Assembly: GCA_937922435.1 (NCBI GenBank)
Contig: CAKZVT010000030.1
Coordinates: forward strand, 79,908-143,907
DNA length: 64,000 nucleotides
Direction: 5' to 3'
Source of the DNA: an uncultured Prevotella sp.
GTDB taxonomy: Bacteria; Bacteroidota; Bacteroidia; Bacteroidales; Bacteroidaceae
This document shows, one piece after another, positions 11,308 to 20,579 of this stretch (its first letter is position 1; every line of letters begins with the position of its first letter). A program made the position numbers and the translations under genes. The notes under the pieces were generated by a model that did no database searches, had not been told where the DNA came from, and was given only the letters and a program-made list of their open reading frames with translations.

Positions 11308-13456
11308 CCTCGTTCCGTTGGCCGATGCGATAGCGTGCGCCCCCGAACGGCCTACACACAACGCCTACATGTTCAGCGTCTTCCGCCGCGAGCGGATGCG
11401 TTCGCCCTTCGCCGAGAACATGAACAACTGGTGGAAGGCTTACGCCGACGACCTGAAAAGCCGGGAAACGGAGTATTACAGGTGGAACGCTGACACCCTC
11501 CGCGCCATCGCCGGGCGCAAGGGCGACAAGGACATGCTGGAGTACATGCGCTGGCTGGACGCCTACCTGAAGATGAGCGACTACGTGACGAGCGACTCGT
11601 GGAACTATCCCACACGCGAAGAGCTGGCCTCGCGAGACAGCACCCTGCACGCCATGCTCTCTGCCGCGCAGGCTTACAAGGGGCGGCGGATGAGGGAGCA
11701 GTTCGCGTTGCTTGCCATGCGTGCCAACATGTTGCTTGGCCGCGACAAGGCCAACATGCTCTACTGGACGGCCACGGCCTCGAAGCTGCCGCGCGGAGTG
11801 TGGCGCGACATGTGCCGCAACATCTACGCCCGCGCCATGCTCAACAGCGGACTGCGCCGCGCCGCGTGCGAAATCTATGCCGAGCAGGGCGACATGCGCA
11901 GCATCGGCTGGTGTATGCGCGGCTACCGCAACCTTGCAGGCATAAGGAAAGTGTACGCCGAAGAACCCGACGCTTACACCTTATTATATTTAGTGCAGGA
12001 CTTTGTGAACGGACTTCAGGAGACGTTCGACTCGTACATCCAAGGCCAGCCTGACATTCAATGGGTAAAAACCAAGGGCGCACAGCCCGTGCTTACTGCC
12101 GACGCCAAGGCGTTTGTCAGCTTTGCCGACGACGTGCTGAAAGAGAAAAAGACATCCTCGCCATGCCTGTGGCAGAGCGCGGCGGCCATGGTTGAGTATC
12201 TTTTAGGCGACTACAACGAGGCTTCGCGCCGCGCAAACGCCGCCGTGGGCATGAAGGGCAGCCGCCGCATGAAGGACAATGCGCGGTGCATACGCCTCTT
12301 GGCGCAGGCCACCGTGGCTCCGCTGGGCGGCGAAACGTCGGAATGGATGACCGACGAATTCCGCTGGTTGGACAGGAAAATCGAGGAGGAGCGCGGCCGT
12401 TCACAGGCTTATGAGAACCATTATACCGACGTGAAGGAGCGCATTGCCTACCGCGTTCTTGCACAGCGATACCATGCCGCAGGGCTGCACAATGTGGAGA
12501 ACGCCATATACGGCATGATGGAAGAAAACAAGTTCGAGTATCTTTCGCAGCTGTACGATAAAGACATGCACATGAGTTGGCCCGACGGTTACGTCTCAAA
12601 TCTCAACTATTCGGTATGGAACGAGTATTTTGAGATGCTTTCCCAAACGCCTGCCGACAGTCTCGCGGCGTATTACTCTTACCTTACCTCTGCCAAGACC
12701 GACGTGTTCGAGCACTACGTTGCGCAGCAGGTGTATATGGATAAGGACTATTACAACGACCTAATCGGTACCCGTTACATCGCTGAAGGCCGCTTCGCCG
12801 ACGCCTTGACGTGGCTTGAGCGCGTGCCGCTGGATTACTTGGAGAAGCAGAATATCAGCTGGTACATGGCGAACAGGTCTTACTCCGTGCCCCGTTGGTT
12901 TGTGCGCCAGTTGCCCAACGACCCCGACACCGACGGCCCTAATTTGGCTTCGCCCAAGGAAAACCTGAAAGTAAGGTACTGCAAGGACATGCTCCAGTTG
13001 CAAAGCTGGTACAACCTTGCGCCCGAAGGGGAGCAAAAGGACATCCGTGCATACGAGCTTGCCACGAGGTATTATCAGGCTTCGTACTACGGCGACTGCT
13101 GGTTCTTGACGCAATACGGCAAGAGCGTGCTCGACAGCGCACGCGCCGGAGAGCTTGACTTTGCTAAAAAGGCACGCGAACTGTTGGCCGAATGCAAGGC
13201 TTCAAGCAACCTTAAAATACAGTATGAAGCCCTTTACGCCTTGGCATATACGGACACAGACCTATGGTGTACTACGGAGTTTGACGATGATTACAATCCC
13301 GTCACCGTGCCGCTCCCGGCCTCGTCGCAATACAAAGCCCTCGAAGCGTTGAGCAAGTTCATACAGAAGCACCCCGAAGAGGCGGACGAGCACGCCACGA
13401 ACTGCGATGTGCTGAAAGAGTTTGAAAGAAGAACTAACACCCATTCCAGCCACTAA
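11276..13456 (+). CDS. Large secreted helical-repeat protein of unknown function
   Basis: The 726-residue product has an N-terminal signal peptide (MKRFIIAALISLVPLADAIA) followed by CAPERPTHNAYMFSVF. Most of the rest is alpha-helical with many Tyr, Trp and Arg residues and TPR-like phrases (for example RFADALTWLERVPLDYLEKQ). The cysteine could also be a lipobox (AIAC), which would make it a second lipoprotein. The start overlaps the preceding lipoprotein gene, which implies a two-gene operon and possibly a complex between the products. I do not recognise a catalytic motif. A strong terminator follows at 13520-13566. Confidence 0.82.
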   Translation: MKRFIIAALISLVPLADAIACAPERPTHNAYMFSVFRRERMRSPFAENMNNWWKAYADDLKSRETEYYRWNADTLRAIAGRKGDKDMLEYMRWLDAYLKMSDYVTSDSWNYPTREELASRDSTLHAMLSAAQAYKGRRMREQFALLAMRANMLLGRDKANMLYWTATASKLPRGVWRDMCRNIYARAMLNSGLRRAACEIYAEQGDMRSIGWCMRGYRNLAGIRKVYAEEPDAYTLLYLVQDFVNGLQETFDSYIQGQPDIQWVKTKGAQPVLTADAKAFVSFADDVLKEKKTSSPCLWQSAAAMVEYLLGDYNEASRRANAAVGMKGSRRMKDNARCIRLLAQATVAPLGGETSEWMTDEFRWLDRKIEEERGRSQAYENHYTDVKERIAYRVLAQRYHAAGLHNVENAIYGMMEENKFEYLSQLYDKDMHMSWPDGYVSNLNYSVWNEYFEMLSQTPADSLAAYYSYLTSAKTDVFEHYVAQQVYMDKDYYNDLIGTRYIAEGRFADALTWLERVPLDYLEKQNISWYMANRSYSVPRWFVRQLPNDPDTDGPNLASPKENLKVRYCKDMLQLQSWYNLAPEGEQKDIRAYELATRYYQASYYGDCWFLTQYGKSVLDSARAGELDFAKKARELLAECKASSNLKIQYEALYALAYTDTDLWCTTEFDDDYNPVTVPLPASSQYKALEALSKFIQKHPEEADEHATNCDVLKEFERRTNTHSSH

Positions 13457-13458
13457 AA

Positions 13459-13491
13459 ACCCACTCCAACCCTCCCGAATGGAGGGAGTTT
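13459..13491 (-). repeat. CCCTCCC hairpin / G-quadruplex element, copy 2 (degenerate)
   Basis: A C-rich + strand copy (ACCCACTCC, AACCCTCCC, GGAGGGAG), so the G-rich strand is minus. One G-tract is interrupted. Confidence 0.75.
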
Positions 13492-13519
13492 GGTTGGCTT
13501 AGTTGGTGAAAGATGAGAT

Positions 13520-13567
13520 AAAACAACGCCGTGAACCTGCAAACTGCAAGTTCACGGCGTTGTTTTT
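13520..13567. terminator. Bidirectional rho-independent terminator
   Basis: Arms 13520-13536 and 13550-13566 (core CAACGCCGTGAAC) pair perfectly around a 13-base loop. A-run on the left and T-run on the right allow termination in both directions, between the 11276 gene and the convergent rseP operon. Confidence 0.88.
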
Positions 13568-13620
13568 TATTGCTTTTGTACCTTGACAGGCACTTCTTTA
13601 TTGCTTGCAATACATATTAA

Positions 13621-13652
13621 GCTCCCTCCCTTTGGGAGGGTTGGGGTGGGTG
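13621..13652 (+). repeat. CCCTCCC hairpin / G-quadruplex element, copy 3
   Basis: CTCCCTCCCTTTGGGAGGG followed by TTGGGGTGGGTG. The G-rich strand is +. A further AGGTGGGTG follows. Confidence 0.88.
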
Positions 13653-13675
13653 TTAGGTGGGTGTTTCGTGTCTAC

Positions 13676-15055
13676 TTACATATACCCCAGCCACCTAAGA
13701 ATGTCGTTCATGTTGGCTACTACCATAAGGAGGATGAGTATTCCGAAGCCGACGTATTCCGCCTTGACGAGAAAGTTCTCGCTCGGTTTGCGGCGTGTAA
13801 TCATCTCGTAGAGCAGGAAGAGCACGTGACCGCCGTCCAAAGCCGGGATGGGCAGTATGTTCATGAACGCCAGGATGATGCTAAGGAACGCCGTCATGCG
13901 CCAGAACATCATCCAGTCCCAAGTCGGGGGGAACAGGCTTCCGATTGCGCCGAAGCCTCCGAGCGACTTCGCCCCGTCGGCCGTGAACACGTATTTCATG
14001 TCGTCCACGTAGCCGCGTAGCACGTCAACGCCGTACACCGCGCCGGCAGGAAAGCTCTCGAAGAAGCCGTATTCAAGTTTTACGGGCTTGTAGTAAGTTC
14101 CGAGATACGTGCGGCCTACGCCGAGAGTGAGGTCGGGGTTCAGCACAACCTGCGCCGTGTCGGGCGTTGCTTTGCCGCCGTCATGTGCGAAAACCACGGT
14201 AGTTGTGCGCACCTTGAGGCTGTCGGCAGGTGTCGTTGCGGCAGCAAGCATGTCGCTCATGCGGCCGATTTGGTCGTCAAACTCGTTCCAAGAGTCGATG
14301 CTCTTGCCGCCGACAGCCAGCAGCTTGTCGCCCTTGCGCATTCCGATTTTCTGCGCCGGAGTGTCCGCCAGCACGCTGTCGATGTCGGCAGGGATGAACG
14401 GTCGCGCGAAGACTGGCTGCTCCTTAACCATAGTGAGCAGGCTCACGTCCTCGGGCATGGTGATTGTCACCTCTTTGCCTTGCCGCTTTACAGTTACCGT
14501 CTTGGCGTTGGCTATGGCGCGGTACATGTCTACGTCAAACTTCTCGAACGTCTTTTCGTCGGTGCGCAGCAGTATGTCGCCGTCGCGGAAGCCCATTTCC
14601 TTGGCGCTTTCGTTGAACTTCATGCCCATCGACATGTCGCGGAGCGAGTAATAGGAGTCGCCCCATGTGAAGAGCACCATTGCGTAGATGAACAGCGCGA
14701 GCAGGAAGTTGACGAGCACACCGCCCACCATGATGAGCAGCCTTTGCCACGCCGGTTTGGAGCGGAACTCCCAAGGCTGGGCCGGCTTTTTCATCTGCTC
14801 GGTGTCAAACGACTCGTCTATCATGCCCGAAATCTTGCAGTAGCCGCCCAAGGGAAGCCAACCTACGCCGTAAGTGGTTTCGCTGCGCTTTGGTTTGAAC
14901 TCGAAGAGGTGGAACCAAGGGTCGAAGAACAGGTAAAATTTCTCAACCCTTACGCCGAAAAGTTTTGCAAAGAAGAAGTGCCCTCCCTCGTGGAGCAGCA
15001 CAAGAATCGAGATTGCCAGCATGAACTGGAGCAGTCTTATCAAAAATATTTCCAT
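13676..15055 (-). CDS. rseP: Site-2 protease RseP family, membrane zinc metalloprotease
   Basis: A 459-residue intramembrane protease that cuts transmembrane substrates such as anti-sigma factors. The zinc motif HEGGHF is at residues 22-27 in the first membrane segment. The C-terminal LDG-type motif PALDGGHVLF and further membrane segments complete the active site. PDZ-like sequence lies in between (IGMRKGDKLLAVGGKSI, about 230-245), with a second possible PDZ half around residue 150 (MGFRDGDILLRT). It is the last gene of the minus-strand operon, 99 bp after dxr. The spacer contains purine-rich repeat fragments related to the element inside the 24405 gene. Confidence 0.95.
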   Translation of the reverse strand: MEIFLIRLLQFMLAISILVLLHEGGHFFFAKLFGVRVEKFYLFFDPWFHLFEFKPKRSETTYGVGWLPLGGYCKISGMIDESFDTEQMKKPAQPWEFRSKPAWQRLLIMVGGVLVNFLLALFIYAMVLFTWGDSYYSLRDMSMGMKFNESAKEMGFRDGDILLRTDEKTFEKFDVDMYRAIANAKTVTVKRQGKEVTITMPEDVSLLTMVKEQPVFARPFIPADIDSVLADTPAQKIGMRKGDKLLAVGGKSIDSWNEFDDQIGRMSDMLAAATTPADSLKVRTTTVVFAHDGGKATPDTAQVVLNPDLTLGVGRTYLGTYYKPVKLEYGFFESFPAGAVYGVDVLRGYVDDMKYVFTADGAKSLGGFGAIGSLFPPTWDWMMFWRMTAFLSIILAFMNILPIPALDGGHVLFLLYEMITRRKPSENFLVKAEYVGFGILILLMVVANMNDILRWLGYM

Positions 15056-15154
15056 AATCTTTAAGTGAAGAGTGAAGAACGGAGAGTGAATAATTTATTT
15101 GTGCCAACCCGCCGTCTTCAAGGCTTTCAAAATATGTTTCTTAATTCTTAACTC

Positions 15155-16315
15155 TTAATTTTTAATTCCCAAAAGTTCTTTTGCAACGCGTCTCGCCTCT
15201 TCGTCGGTGGCAACGTATGTGTCGTAGTCGGCTTCCTTGGAGAACGGAACGCGGCTCATCGTATTCTCGATGATTTCGCTCATCTGCATGAACGAGCAGC
15301 GGTCTTCGAGGAAACCGCGGTTTACTATTTCATTGGCGGCGTTGACTATGCACGGCATGTTGCCGCCCTTGCGTATGGATTCAAACGCCAGGGCGAGGCA
15401 GCGGAACTTGTCCATGTCGGGCTCGAAGAACTCAAGCGGATGCTTGAACAGGTCCAGGCGGTCGCCGTTCAGGTGCAGGCGGTCGGGGTAGGAGAAAGCA
15501 AACTGGATGGGCAGGCGCATGTCTGGCACGCCGAGCTGTGCTTTTACGGCTCCGTCGCAGAACTGCACCGCGCTGTGGACGATGCTCTGCGGATGGACGA
15601 GAACTTGTATTTTGTCAGCCGGAACGCCGAAAAGCCATTTGGCTTCAATCACCTCGAAGCCTTTGTTCATCATCGTTGCGCTGTCTATTGTTATTTTTGC
15701 GCCCATGCTCCAGGTCGGGTGTTTCAGGGCGTCGGCTTTCGTTACGGAGGCTAATTGCTCTTTTGTGAAGTTGCGGAACGGGCCGCCCGAGGCTGTAAGC
15801 AGTATTTTTTCTATATCATTGTCGCCCTCTCCGATGATGCTTTGGAATATTGCCGAATGCTCGCTGTCTACCGGAATGATGGGCGAATGGCATTCGGCGG
15901 CGAGTTTGCAGATAAGCTCTCCGGCCACGACAAGCGTCTCTTTGTTGGCAAGACATATTTTCTTGTGCGCCCGGATGGCGTGGATAGTAGGGCTAAGTCC
16001 GGCAAAGCCTACCATAGCAGTTAACACCATGTCGATAGGTTCGGCTTCGACAATCTCGTCGATGGCCTTCTTTCCTGCGTAAACCTTTATGTCGGGAAGG
16101 TCGGCGAGCAGGTTTTTCAGCTCGTCGTATTTTGCTTCGTTGGCTATTACCACGGCTGCCGGATTGAACTGTCGTGCCTGTTCCGCAAGCTCTTTTACCT
16201 TGTTGTTGGCCGTAAGGCAGTACACTTCGTACAGGTCGGAGTGCTCTTTGATTACGTCGAGAGCCTGCGTTCCGATAGAGCCAGTTGAACCGAGTATGGC
16301 TATTTGCTTTTTCAT
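15155..16315 (-). CDS. dxr: 1-deoxy-D-xylulose 5-phosphate reductoisomerase
   Basis: A 386-residue cytoplasmic enzyme that converts DXP to MEP with NADPH, the committed step of non-mevalonate isoprenoid synthesis. Visible motifs are the NADPH-binding GSTGSIG (residues 9-15), NKETLVVAGE, the metal and substrate region PVDSEHSAIFQ (about 150), TASGGPFR and MNKGFEVIEA. The length is normal for the family. It lies between rimM and rseP on the same strand, an arrangement common in Bacteroidetes. No truncation or unusual residue is visible. The sensitivity of the enzyme to fosmidomycin is a family property, not something the sequence shows. Confidence 0.96.
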   Translation of the reverse strand: MKKQIAILGSTGSIGTQALDVIKEHSDLYEVYCLTANNKVKELAEQARQFNPAAVVIANEAKYDELKNLLADLPDIKVYAGKKAIDEIVEAEPIDMVLTAMVGFAGLSPTIHAIRAHKKICLANKETLVVAGELICKLAAECHSPIIPVDSEHSAIFQSIIGEGDNDIEKILLTASGGPFRNFTKEQLASVTKADALKHPTWSMGAKITIDSATMMNKGFEVIEAKWLFGVPADKIQVLVHPQSIVHSAVQFCDGAVKAQLGVPDMRLPIQFAFSYPDRLHLNGDRLDLFKHPLEFFEPDMDKFRCLALAFESIRKGGNMPCIVNAANEIVNRGFLEDRCSFMQMSEIIENTMSRVPFSKEADYDTYVATDEEARRVAKELLGIKN

Positions 16316-16371
16316 GTGTTTCGTGTTACACGCATTTTATGAAATATGTGGATGTCATTCAGCCGACAAGT

Positions 16372-16899
16372 TCAGCTTAAATCGAGCAGTCCCTCCGGCA
16401 GGCTGACATGGATTTTGCGGTTTTCCGCATCAATGGAGGTAATGAAATCGTTAGATGCAGGTATCAGGACTTCGCTTCCGTCAGGCTTTTCCACGCAGAA
16501 AAGAACGTTCTCTGTGGCGTCGTCTACATACGCCAACGTGCCAATGTGGCTGTCTCCTGCATCGGCGTTTAGAATTTCAAAACCCTTAAGTTCTTCCCAT
16601 GTGAGTTCGTCTTCATCGCGGTCGGAAAGTTTTTTAGGGAAAAACACCTCGCATCCGGTAAGTTCCTGGGCTTGTTCCTTGGTGTCGATGTCGCAGAATT
16701 TCACCAAGGCCGTCTCTCCGTTTTTGAACCTGTATTCCTCGAAAAAGAAAGGAACGAGGATGCCGCCGACCATCAGCACGAGGTAATCGGCATCCACGCG
16801 GTCGAACACGTCGTCGCTGAACATCAGCGAAACTTCGCCCTTTACGCCGTGCGGCTTGCCTATTTTGCCAATCTTGTAAACCTCTTCAGTCCTAATCAT
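16372..16899 (-). CDS. rimM: 16S rRNA processing protein RimM
   Basis: A 175-residue ribosome assembly factor for the 30S head. The N-terminal domain starts with the typical EEVYKIGKIGKPHGVKGEVSL. A PRC-barrel domain follows from about residue 95 (LKGFEILNADAGDSHIGTL, then NDFITSID and IHVSLPEGLLDL). It begins 8 bp after the end of murA on the same strand, which indicates tight co-transcription. The length is typical. Confidence 0.94.
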   Translation of the reverse strand: MIRTEEVYKIGKIGKPHGVKGEVSLMFSDDVFDRVDADYLVLMVGGILVPFFFEEYRFKNGETALVKFCDIDTKEQAQELTGCEVFFPKKLSDRDEDELTWEELKGFEILNADAGDSHIGTLAYVDDATENVLFCVEKPDGSEVLIPASNDFITSIDAENRKIHVSLPEGLLDLS

Positions 16900-16907
16900 C
16901 GTAGTCG

Positions 16908-18233
16908 TTACTTGTCTGTTTGTGTGCTTGTCACCCTCTTGATGCTTGCTCCGAGCGCGTTAAGGCGTTCTTCAATATCTTCATATCCGCGGTCAATCTG
17001 TGCGATGTTGTCGATGCGGCTTGTGCCGTTTGCACTCAACGCAGCAATCAGAAGGGCAATTCCCGCACGGATGTCGGGGCTTGTCATGCGCCCGGCACGC
17101 AGCCTTATCTTGTGGTCGTGGCCTACGACGACGGCGCGGTGGGGGTCGCACAGGATGATTTGCGCTCCCATGTCGATGAGCTTGTCGACGAAGAACAGGC
17201 GGCTTTCAAACATCTTTTGGTGGAACAGCACGCTGCCGCGGGCTTGTGTCGCTACGACAAGCAGCACGGAAAGCAGGTCGGGCGTAAGTCCAGGCCACGG
17301 CGCATCGGCCAGCGTCATGATTGAACCGTCGATGAAGGATTCGATTTCATAATGCTTCATGTGCGGTATTACGAGGTCGTCGCCGTCAATCTCTATCTTC
17401 ACGCCGAGTTTTCGGAACGAGTCGGGTATTATGCCGAGGTTGTGCAAGGAGACATCTTTTATTCTTATGCCGTTGCCCACCATGGCGGCCATTCCTATAA
17501 AAGAGCCTACCTCAATCATGTCAGGAAGAATCTTGTGCGCTGCTCCGTGCAGGCTTTCCACGCCGACGATTGTCAGCAGGTTTGAGGCAATTCCGCTGAT
17601 GCGCGCTCCCATTCGGTTGAGCAGATGGCACAGCTGTTGTATGTAAGGCTCGCACGCTGCGTTGTAGATTGTTGTCGTTCCTTTGGCCAATACGGCGGCC
17701 ATTATGATGTTGGCCGTGCCTGTAACCGACGCCTCGTCGAGCAGCATGTAGCATCCTTTGAGGTTTTTGCCGTTGATTTCAAACGTTCCGCGGTCGTCGT
17801 TGTGCGAGAATGTCGCACCAAGGTTCTTGAAACCGAGGAAGTGGGTGTCGAGCCTTCGTCGCCCGATTTTGTCGCCGCCGGGCTTTGCCACGACAGCTTT
17901 GCCGAAGCGTGCGAGCAGCGGTCCGATAAGCAATACGCTTCCCCGGAGTGACGAACACTTGCGTATGAACTCGTCGCTCTCAAGGAAATCGAGGCAGATG
18001 TCTTTCGCCCGGAATGAATATTCGTTGCGTCCTAAGCGCGTGACTTCCACTCCTATGTCGGTAAGCAACTTTATAAGGTTGTTTACGTCAAGTATGTCGG
18101 GGATGTTGCTTATTGTCACTTCGTCAGACGTGAGCAGCGATGCACAGATTACTTCGAGCGCTTCGTTCTTTGCGCCCTGCGGTGTTATCGTGCCGCTCAG
18201 CTGATGGCCGCCCTCTATTATGAAAGATTCCAT
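16908..18233 (-). CDS. murA: UDP-N-acetylglucosamine 1-carboxyvinyltransferase
   Basis: A 441-residue cytoplasmic enzyme that transfers enolpyruvate from PEP to UDP-GlcNAc, the first committed step of peptidoglycan synthesis. Motifs include the N-terminal GTITPQGAKNEAL and the catalytic loop PGGDKIGRRRLDTH. Where E. coli MurA has Cys115 (PGGCAIG), this protein has Asp at residue 121. Asp at this position is known to keep activity and to give fosfomycin resistance. The gene follows the DUF4290 gene by 37 bp and precedes rimM by 8 bp in the operon. Apart from the Asp, the sequence looks canonical. Confidence 0.96.
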   Translation of the reverse strand: MESFIIEGGHQLSGTITPQGAKNEALEVICASLLTSDEVTISNIPDILDVNNLIKLLTDIGVEVTRLGRNEYSFRAKDICLDFLESDEFIRKCSSLRGSVLLIGPLLARFGKAVVAKPGGDKIGRRRLDTHFLGFKNLGATFSHNDDRGTFEINGKNLKGCYMLLDEASVTGTANIIMAAVLAKGTTTIYNAACEPYIQQLCHLLNRMGARISGIASNLLTIVGVESLHGAAHKILPDMIEVGSFIGMAAMVGNGIRIKDVSLHNLGIIPDSFRKLGVKIEIDGDDLVIPHMKHYEIESFIDGSIMTLADAPWPGLTPDLLSVLLVVATQARGSVLFHQKMFESRLFFVDKLIDMGAQIILCDPHRAVVVGHDHKIRLRAGRMTSPDIRAGIALLIAALSANGTSRIDNIAQIDRGYEDIEERLNALGASIKRVTSTQTDK

Positions 18234-18270
18234 TTGTCGGAAGTTTGACTGTTAAACGTGTATTGGGGTG

Positions 18271-18867
18271 TTATTTCCTCTTGCGCCGTTTCTCTCCCGG
18301 CTCTTTCATGTTGCCTATGTTGAACTTGAAGCTGTCCAAGTCGAGCTGTATTTTCCCGTCGGTGAAGCGTGCGAGGTCTGATGCTATTTTCTCGTCGTCG
18401 CTCGAACCGTGACTCCACAGCATCAGGTTGCGCTTCATCTGGTTGGCTGTTAGCCTTGTCAGCTCGTCGCGTTCCGGGCCGGGAGGCATGCTTTTCAGCT
18501 TTTCAAACAGTTCAAACACCATGCTACCGTAATGCTTTACAGGATTCGTCTGCTTCGGATAATCCATCGGTTGAGGCTTTTTCATGATGTTCTTGGCCTC
18601 CGTTATGTCTACGGGGTAGTCTATGTCAAGCTTGAAGTTGCTCATTATTGCAAGGTGGTCCCACAGCTTTTGTTCGTAGTCGGCACTGTCTTGTGCCTGT
18701 GGGAACATGCGTTCCATGATGCCTATGATGGTTTCTGCGCAGCGTTGGCGTTCCTCTTTGTTTTCTATGGTCACTGCGTAGTCAACCATTTTCTGCACCT
18801 CGCGTCCGTATTCCGGCAGTATCAGTTGCTCTCGTTGGGTGTTGTAATCCAATCCTTCGATGTTCAT
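18271..18867 (-). CDS. DUF4290 family protein
   Basis: A 198-residue, mostly helical, probably cytoplasmic protein of a Bacteroidetes-specific family of unknown function (DUF4290 by recognition). The N-terminus MNIEGLDYNTQREQLILPEY and the segment ENKEERQRCAETIIGIMERM are typical. The C-terminus is highly basic (PGEKRRKRK), which could bind nucleic acid, but that is inference. It has no signal peptide. Its position just before murA is a recurrent arrangement and hints at a role linked to cell-wall synthesis or ribosome maturation. Confidence 0.9.
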   Translation of the reverse strand: MNIEGLDYNTQREQLILPEYGREVQKMVDYAVTIENKEERQRCAETIIGIMERMFPQAQDSADYEQKLWDHLAIMSNFKLDIDYPVDITEAKNIMKKPQPMDYPKQTNPVKHYGSMVFELFEKLKSMPPGPERDELTRLTANQMKRNLMLWSHGSSDDEKIASDLARFTDGKIQLDLDSFKFNIGNMKEPGEKRRKRK

Positions 18868-18917
18868 CTTTGTTGTATTTGGGTGTTTGGGAGTACTGTG
18901 ATGTGTGGAATTAATGT

Positions 18918-19607
18918 TTACAATAGTTTCTTTGGAGTCTTTGCCACAAAGTCTTTCAGGTAGAACGGAACGAAGTACGCCACGTCCTCGAAGCGTCCTT
19001 CAGCCATGCGTTTTTCCGCCAATGGGAACATGTACCTTGCCAATGGCTTGATGTCTTTTATCAAGCTGGAGTTCGGATGGTTGATGGTTTCCATGCACTT
19101 GCACGCTCCGTTGCCGAAGAAACATACCTTCCCCTTGTCCAGATATTCCTTGTATGTGCCGCTGTCCACGATGTCCGCCTGTACGGGTCTTACTTCGTGC
19201 AGCGCACGGTCGTACATTCCGGCGTACACTTCCATCCTGCGTGCATCGAGCATCGGACAGAGCAGAGTGCCGTCCTCAAGGTCGTGTTCCAACAGTACAG
19301 GCACGGCGAGTAGTTCGAGTGTAGGCATGGCGATGAGCTTAACGCCCCTGCCGTAGCAGATGCCTTTAGCCATCGACACTCCGATGCGCAGTCCGGTGTA
19401 TGAGCCTGGGCCGCAGCTTACGGCCACAGCGTCGAGCTTTATGTCGCGGTTGTCGATGTATGCCAGTGCCTCATCGACGAACACTCCTAAACTTACAGCA
19501 TGGTTGGGACCTCTATTGTCTTCTTTGTTGAATATGCAAGCGCCGTCTTGGCTGACAGCTACCGAGCACACGTCGGTACTTGTCTCAATATTTAATATGC
19601 AAGACAT
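18918..19607 (-). CDS. tsaB: tRNA threonylcarbamoyladenosine biosynthesis protein TsaB
   Basis: A 229-residue protein using the ATG at 19607. The open frame extends 17 codons further upstream, but those lie over the promoter (-7 box at 19637-19644), and family N-termini match MSCILNIETSTDVCSVAV. TsaB is the inactive ASKHA partner that binds TsaD and TsaE to make t6A37 in ANN-decoding tRNAs. The family motif CGPGSYTGLRIGVSMAKG is present at about residues 72-89. It heads a six-gene minus-strand operon ending with rseP. Its promoter is back to back with that of the yicC gene. Confidence 0.93.
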   Translation of the reverse strand: MSCILNIETSTDVCSVAVSQDGACIFNKEDNRGPNHAVSLGVFVDEALAYIDNRDIKLDAVAVSCGPGSYTGLRIGVSMAKGICYGRGVKLIAMPTLELLAVPVLLEHDLEDGTLLCPMLDARRMEVYAGMYDRALHEVRPVQADIVDSGTYKEYLDKGKVCFFGNGACKCMETINHPNSSLIKDIKPLARYMFPLAEKRMAEGRFEDVAYFVPFYLKDFVAKTPKKLL

Positions 19608-19636
19608 AAAATGAAAATATCTCCTTAAATAATGTG

Positions 19637-19674
19637 CAAAAGTACGCTTTTTCCACAAGAAATATGTACTTTTG
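19637..19674. promoter_or_regulatory. Divergent promoter pair tsaB / yicC
   Basis: TACTTTTG on the minus strand (19644-19637) faces tsaB, and TACTTTTG on the plus strand (19667-19674) faces the yicC gene. Both are perfect -7 boxes, 23 bp apart and about 25 bp from their start codons. The -33 boxes are not clear. Confidence 0.7.
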
Positions 19675-19699
19675 CATAAATTTAACTACATATATCGTT

Positions 19700-20575
19700 A
19701 TGATACAGTCGATGACGGGTTACGGAAAGTCTGTCGTAACTTTCAATGAAAAGAAAATACACGTAGAAATCAAGTCGCTTAACAGCAAGGCGTTGGACTT
19801 GTCAACGCGCATCGCTCCCCTGTACAGAGAGAAGGAAATGGACATACGCCAGATGGTGTCGAAAGCCTTGCTTAGGGGCAAGGTCGACTTCTCCATTTGG
19901 GTGGAGAAGGACGCTTCGGCCGATGCCACACCGGTGAACGCCGCCCTTGTGGAGAACTATTACCGCCAAATAAAAGCCTTGTCGGCAAGTGCCGGCATAC
20001 CGGAGCCGCAAGATTGGTTCGCCACGCTCCTTCGTCTGCCCGACGTAATGGTAAAGGTCGAGGTGGAAGAGCTTTGCGACGACGAGTGGGCTGTTGTCCG
20101 CCGCGGTGTCGAAGAGTCGCTGGCGGCTCTCGTGTCGTTCCGCGAACAGGAAGGCGCAGCCCTTTACCGCAAGTTCTCCGAGAAACTTGACAACATCGCG
20201 GCCTTGCTCGCCTCCATCGAGCCTTACGAGAAGTCGCGCGTTGAGAAGATACGTGCCCGCATCGTAGAAGGACTGAAAAGCATTCCCGATGTAGAGTATG
20301 ACAAGAACCGCCTTGAGCAGGAGCTTATCTATTATATCGAGAAACTTGACATCAACGAGGAGAAGCAGCGCCTTGCCAACCATCTGAAATACTTTCGCGA
20401 GACGCTTGACGACGAAATCGGCCAAGGCAAGAAGCTCGGCTTCATAGCGCAGGAGATGGGACGCGAAATCAACACCACGGGTAGCAAAAGCAACAATGCG
20501 GAGATGCAGAACATCGTGGTGAAGATGAAGGACGAGCTTGAGCAAATCAAGGAACAAGTGCTGAATGTATTGTAA
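19700..20575 (+). CDS. yicC: YicC/YloC family endoribonuclease
   Basis: The product is 291 residues long from the ATG at 19700; the upstream in-frame extension overlaps the promoter. The family start MIQSMTGYGKS and the C-terminal signature (EMGREINTTGSKSNNAEMQ) are both intact. YicC-type proteins are reported as endoribonucleases involved in RNA turnover and stationary-phase survival. The protein has no signal peptide and acts in the cytoplasm. The next genes on the same strand are gmk and nadD, after a 154-bp spacer filled by an inverted repeat, so they may be partly uncoupled. Confidence 0.93.
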   Translation: MIQSMTGYGKSVVTFNEKKIHVEIKSLNSKALDLSTRIAPLYREKEMDIRQMVSKALLRGKVDFSIWVEKDASADATPVNAALVENYYRQIKALSASAGIPEPQDWFATLLRLPDVMVKVEVEELCDDEWAVVRRGVEESLAALVSFREQEGAALYRKFSEKLDNIAALLASIEPYEKSRVEKIRARIVEGLKSIPDVEYDKNRLEQELIYYIEKLDINEEKQRLANHLKYFRETLDDEIGQGKKLGFIAQEMGREINTTGSKSNNAEMQNIVVKMKDELEQIKEQVLNVL

Positions 20576-20579
20576 AAAT

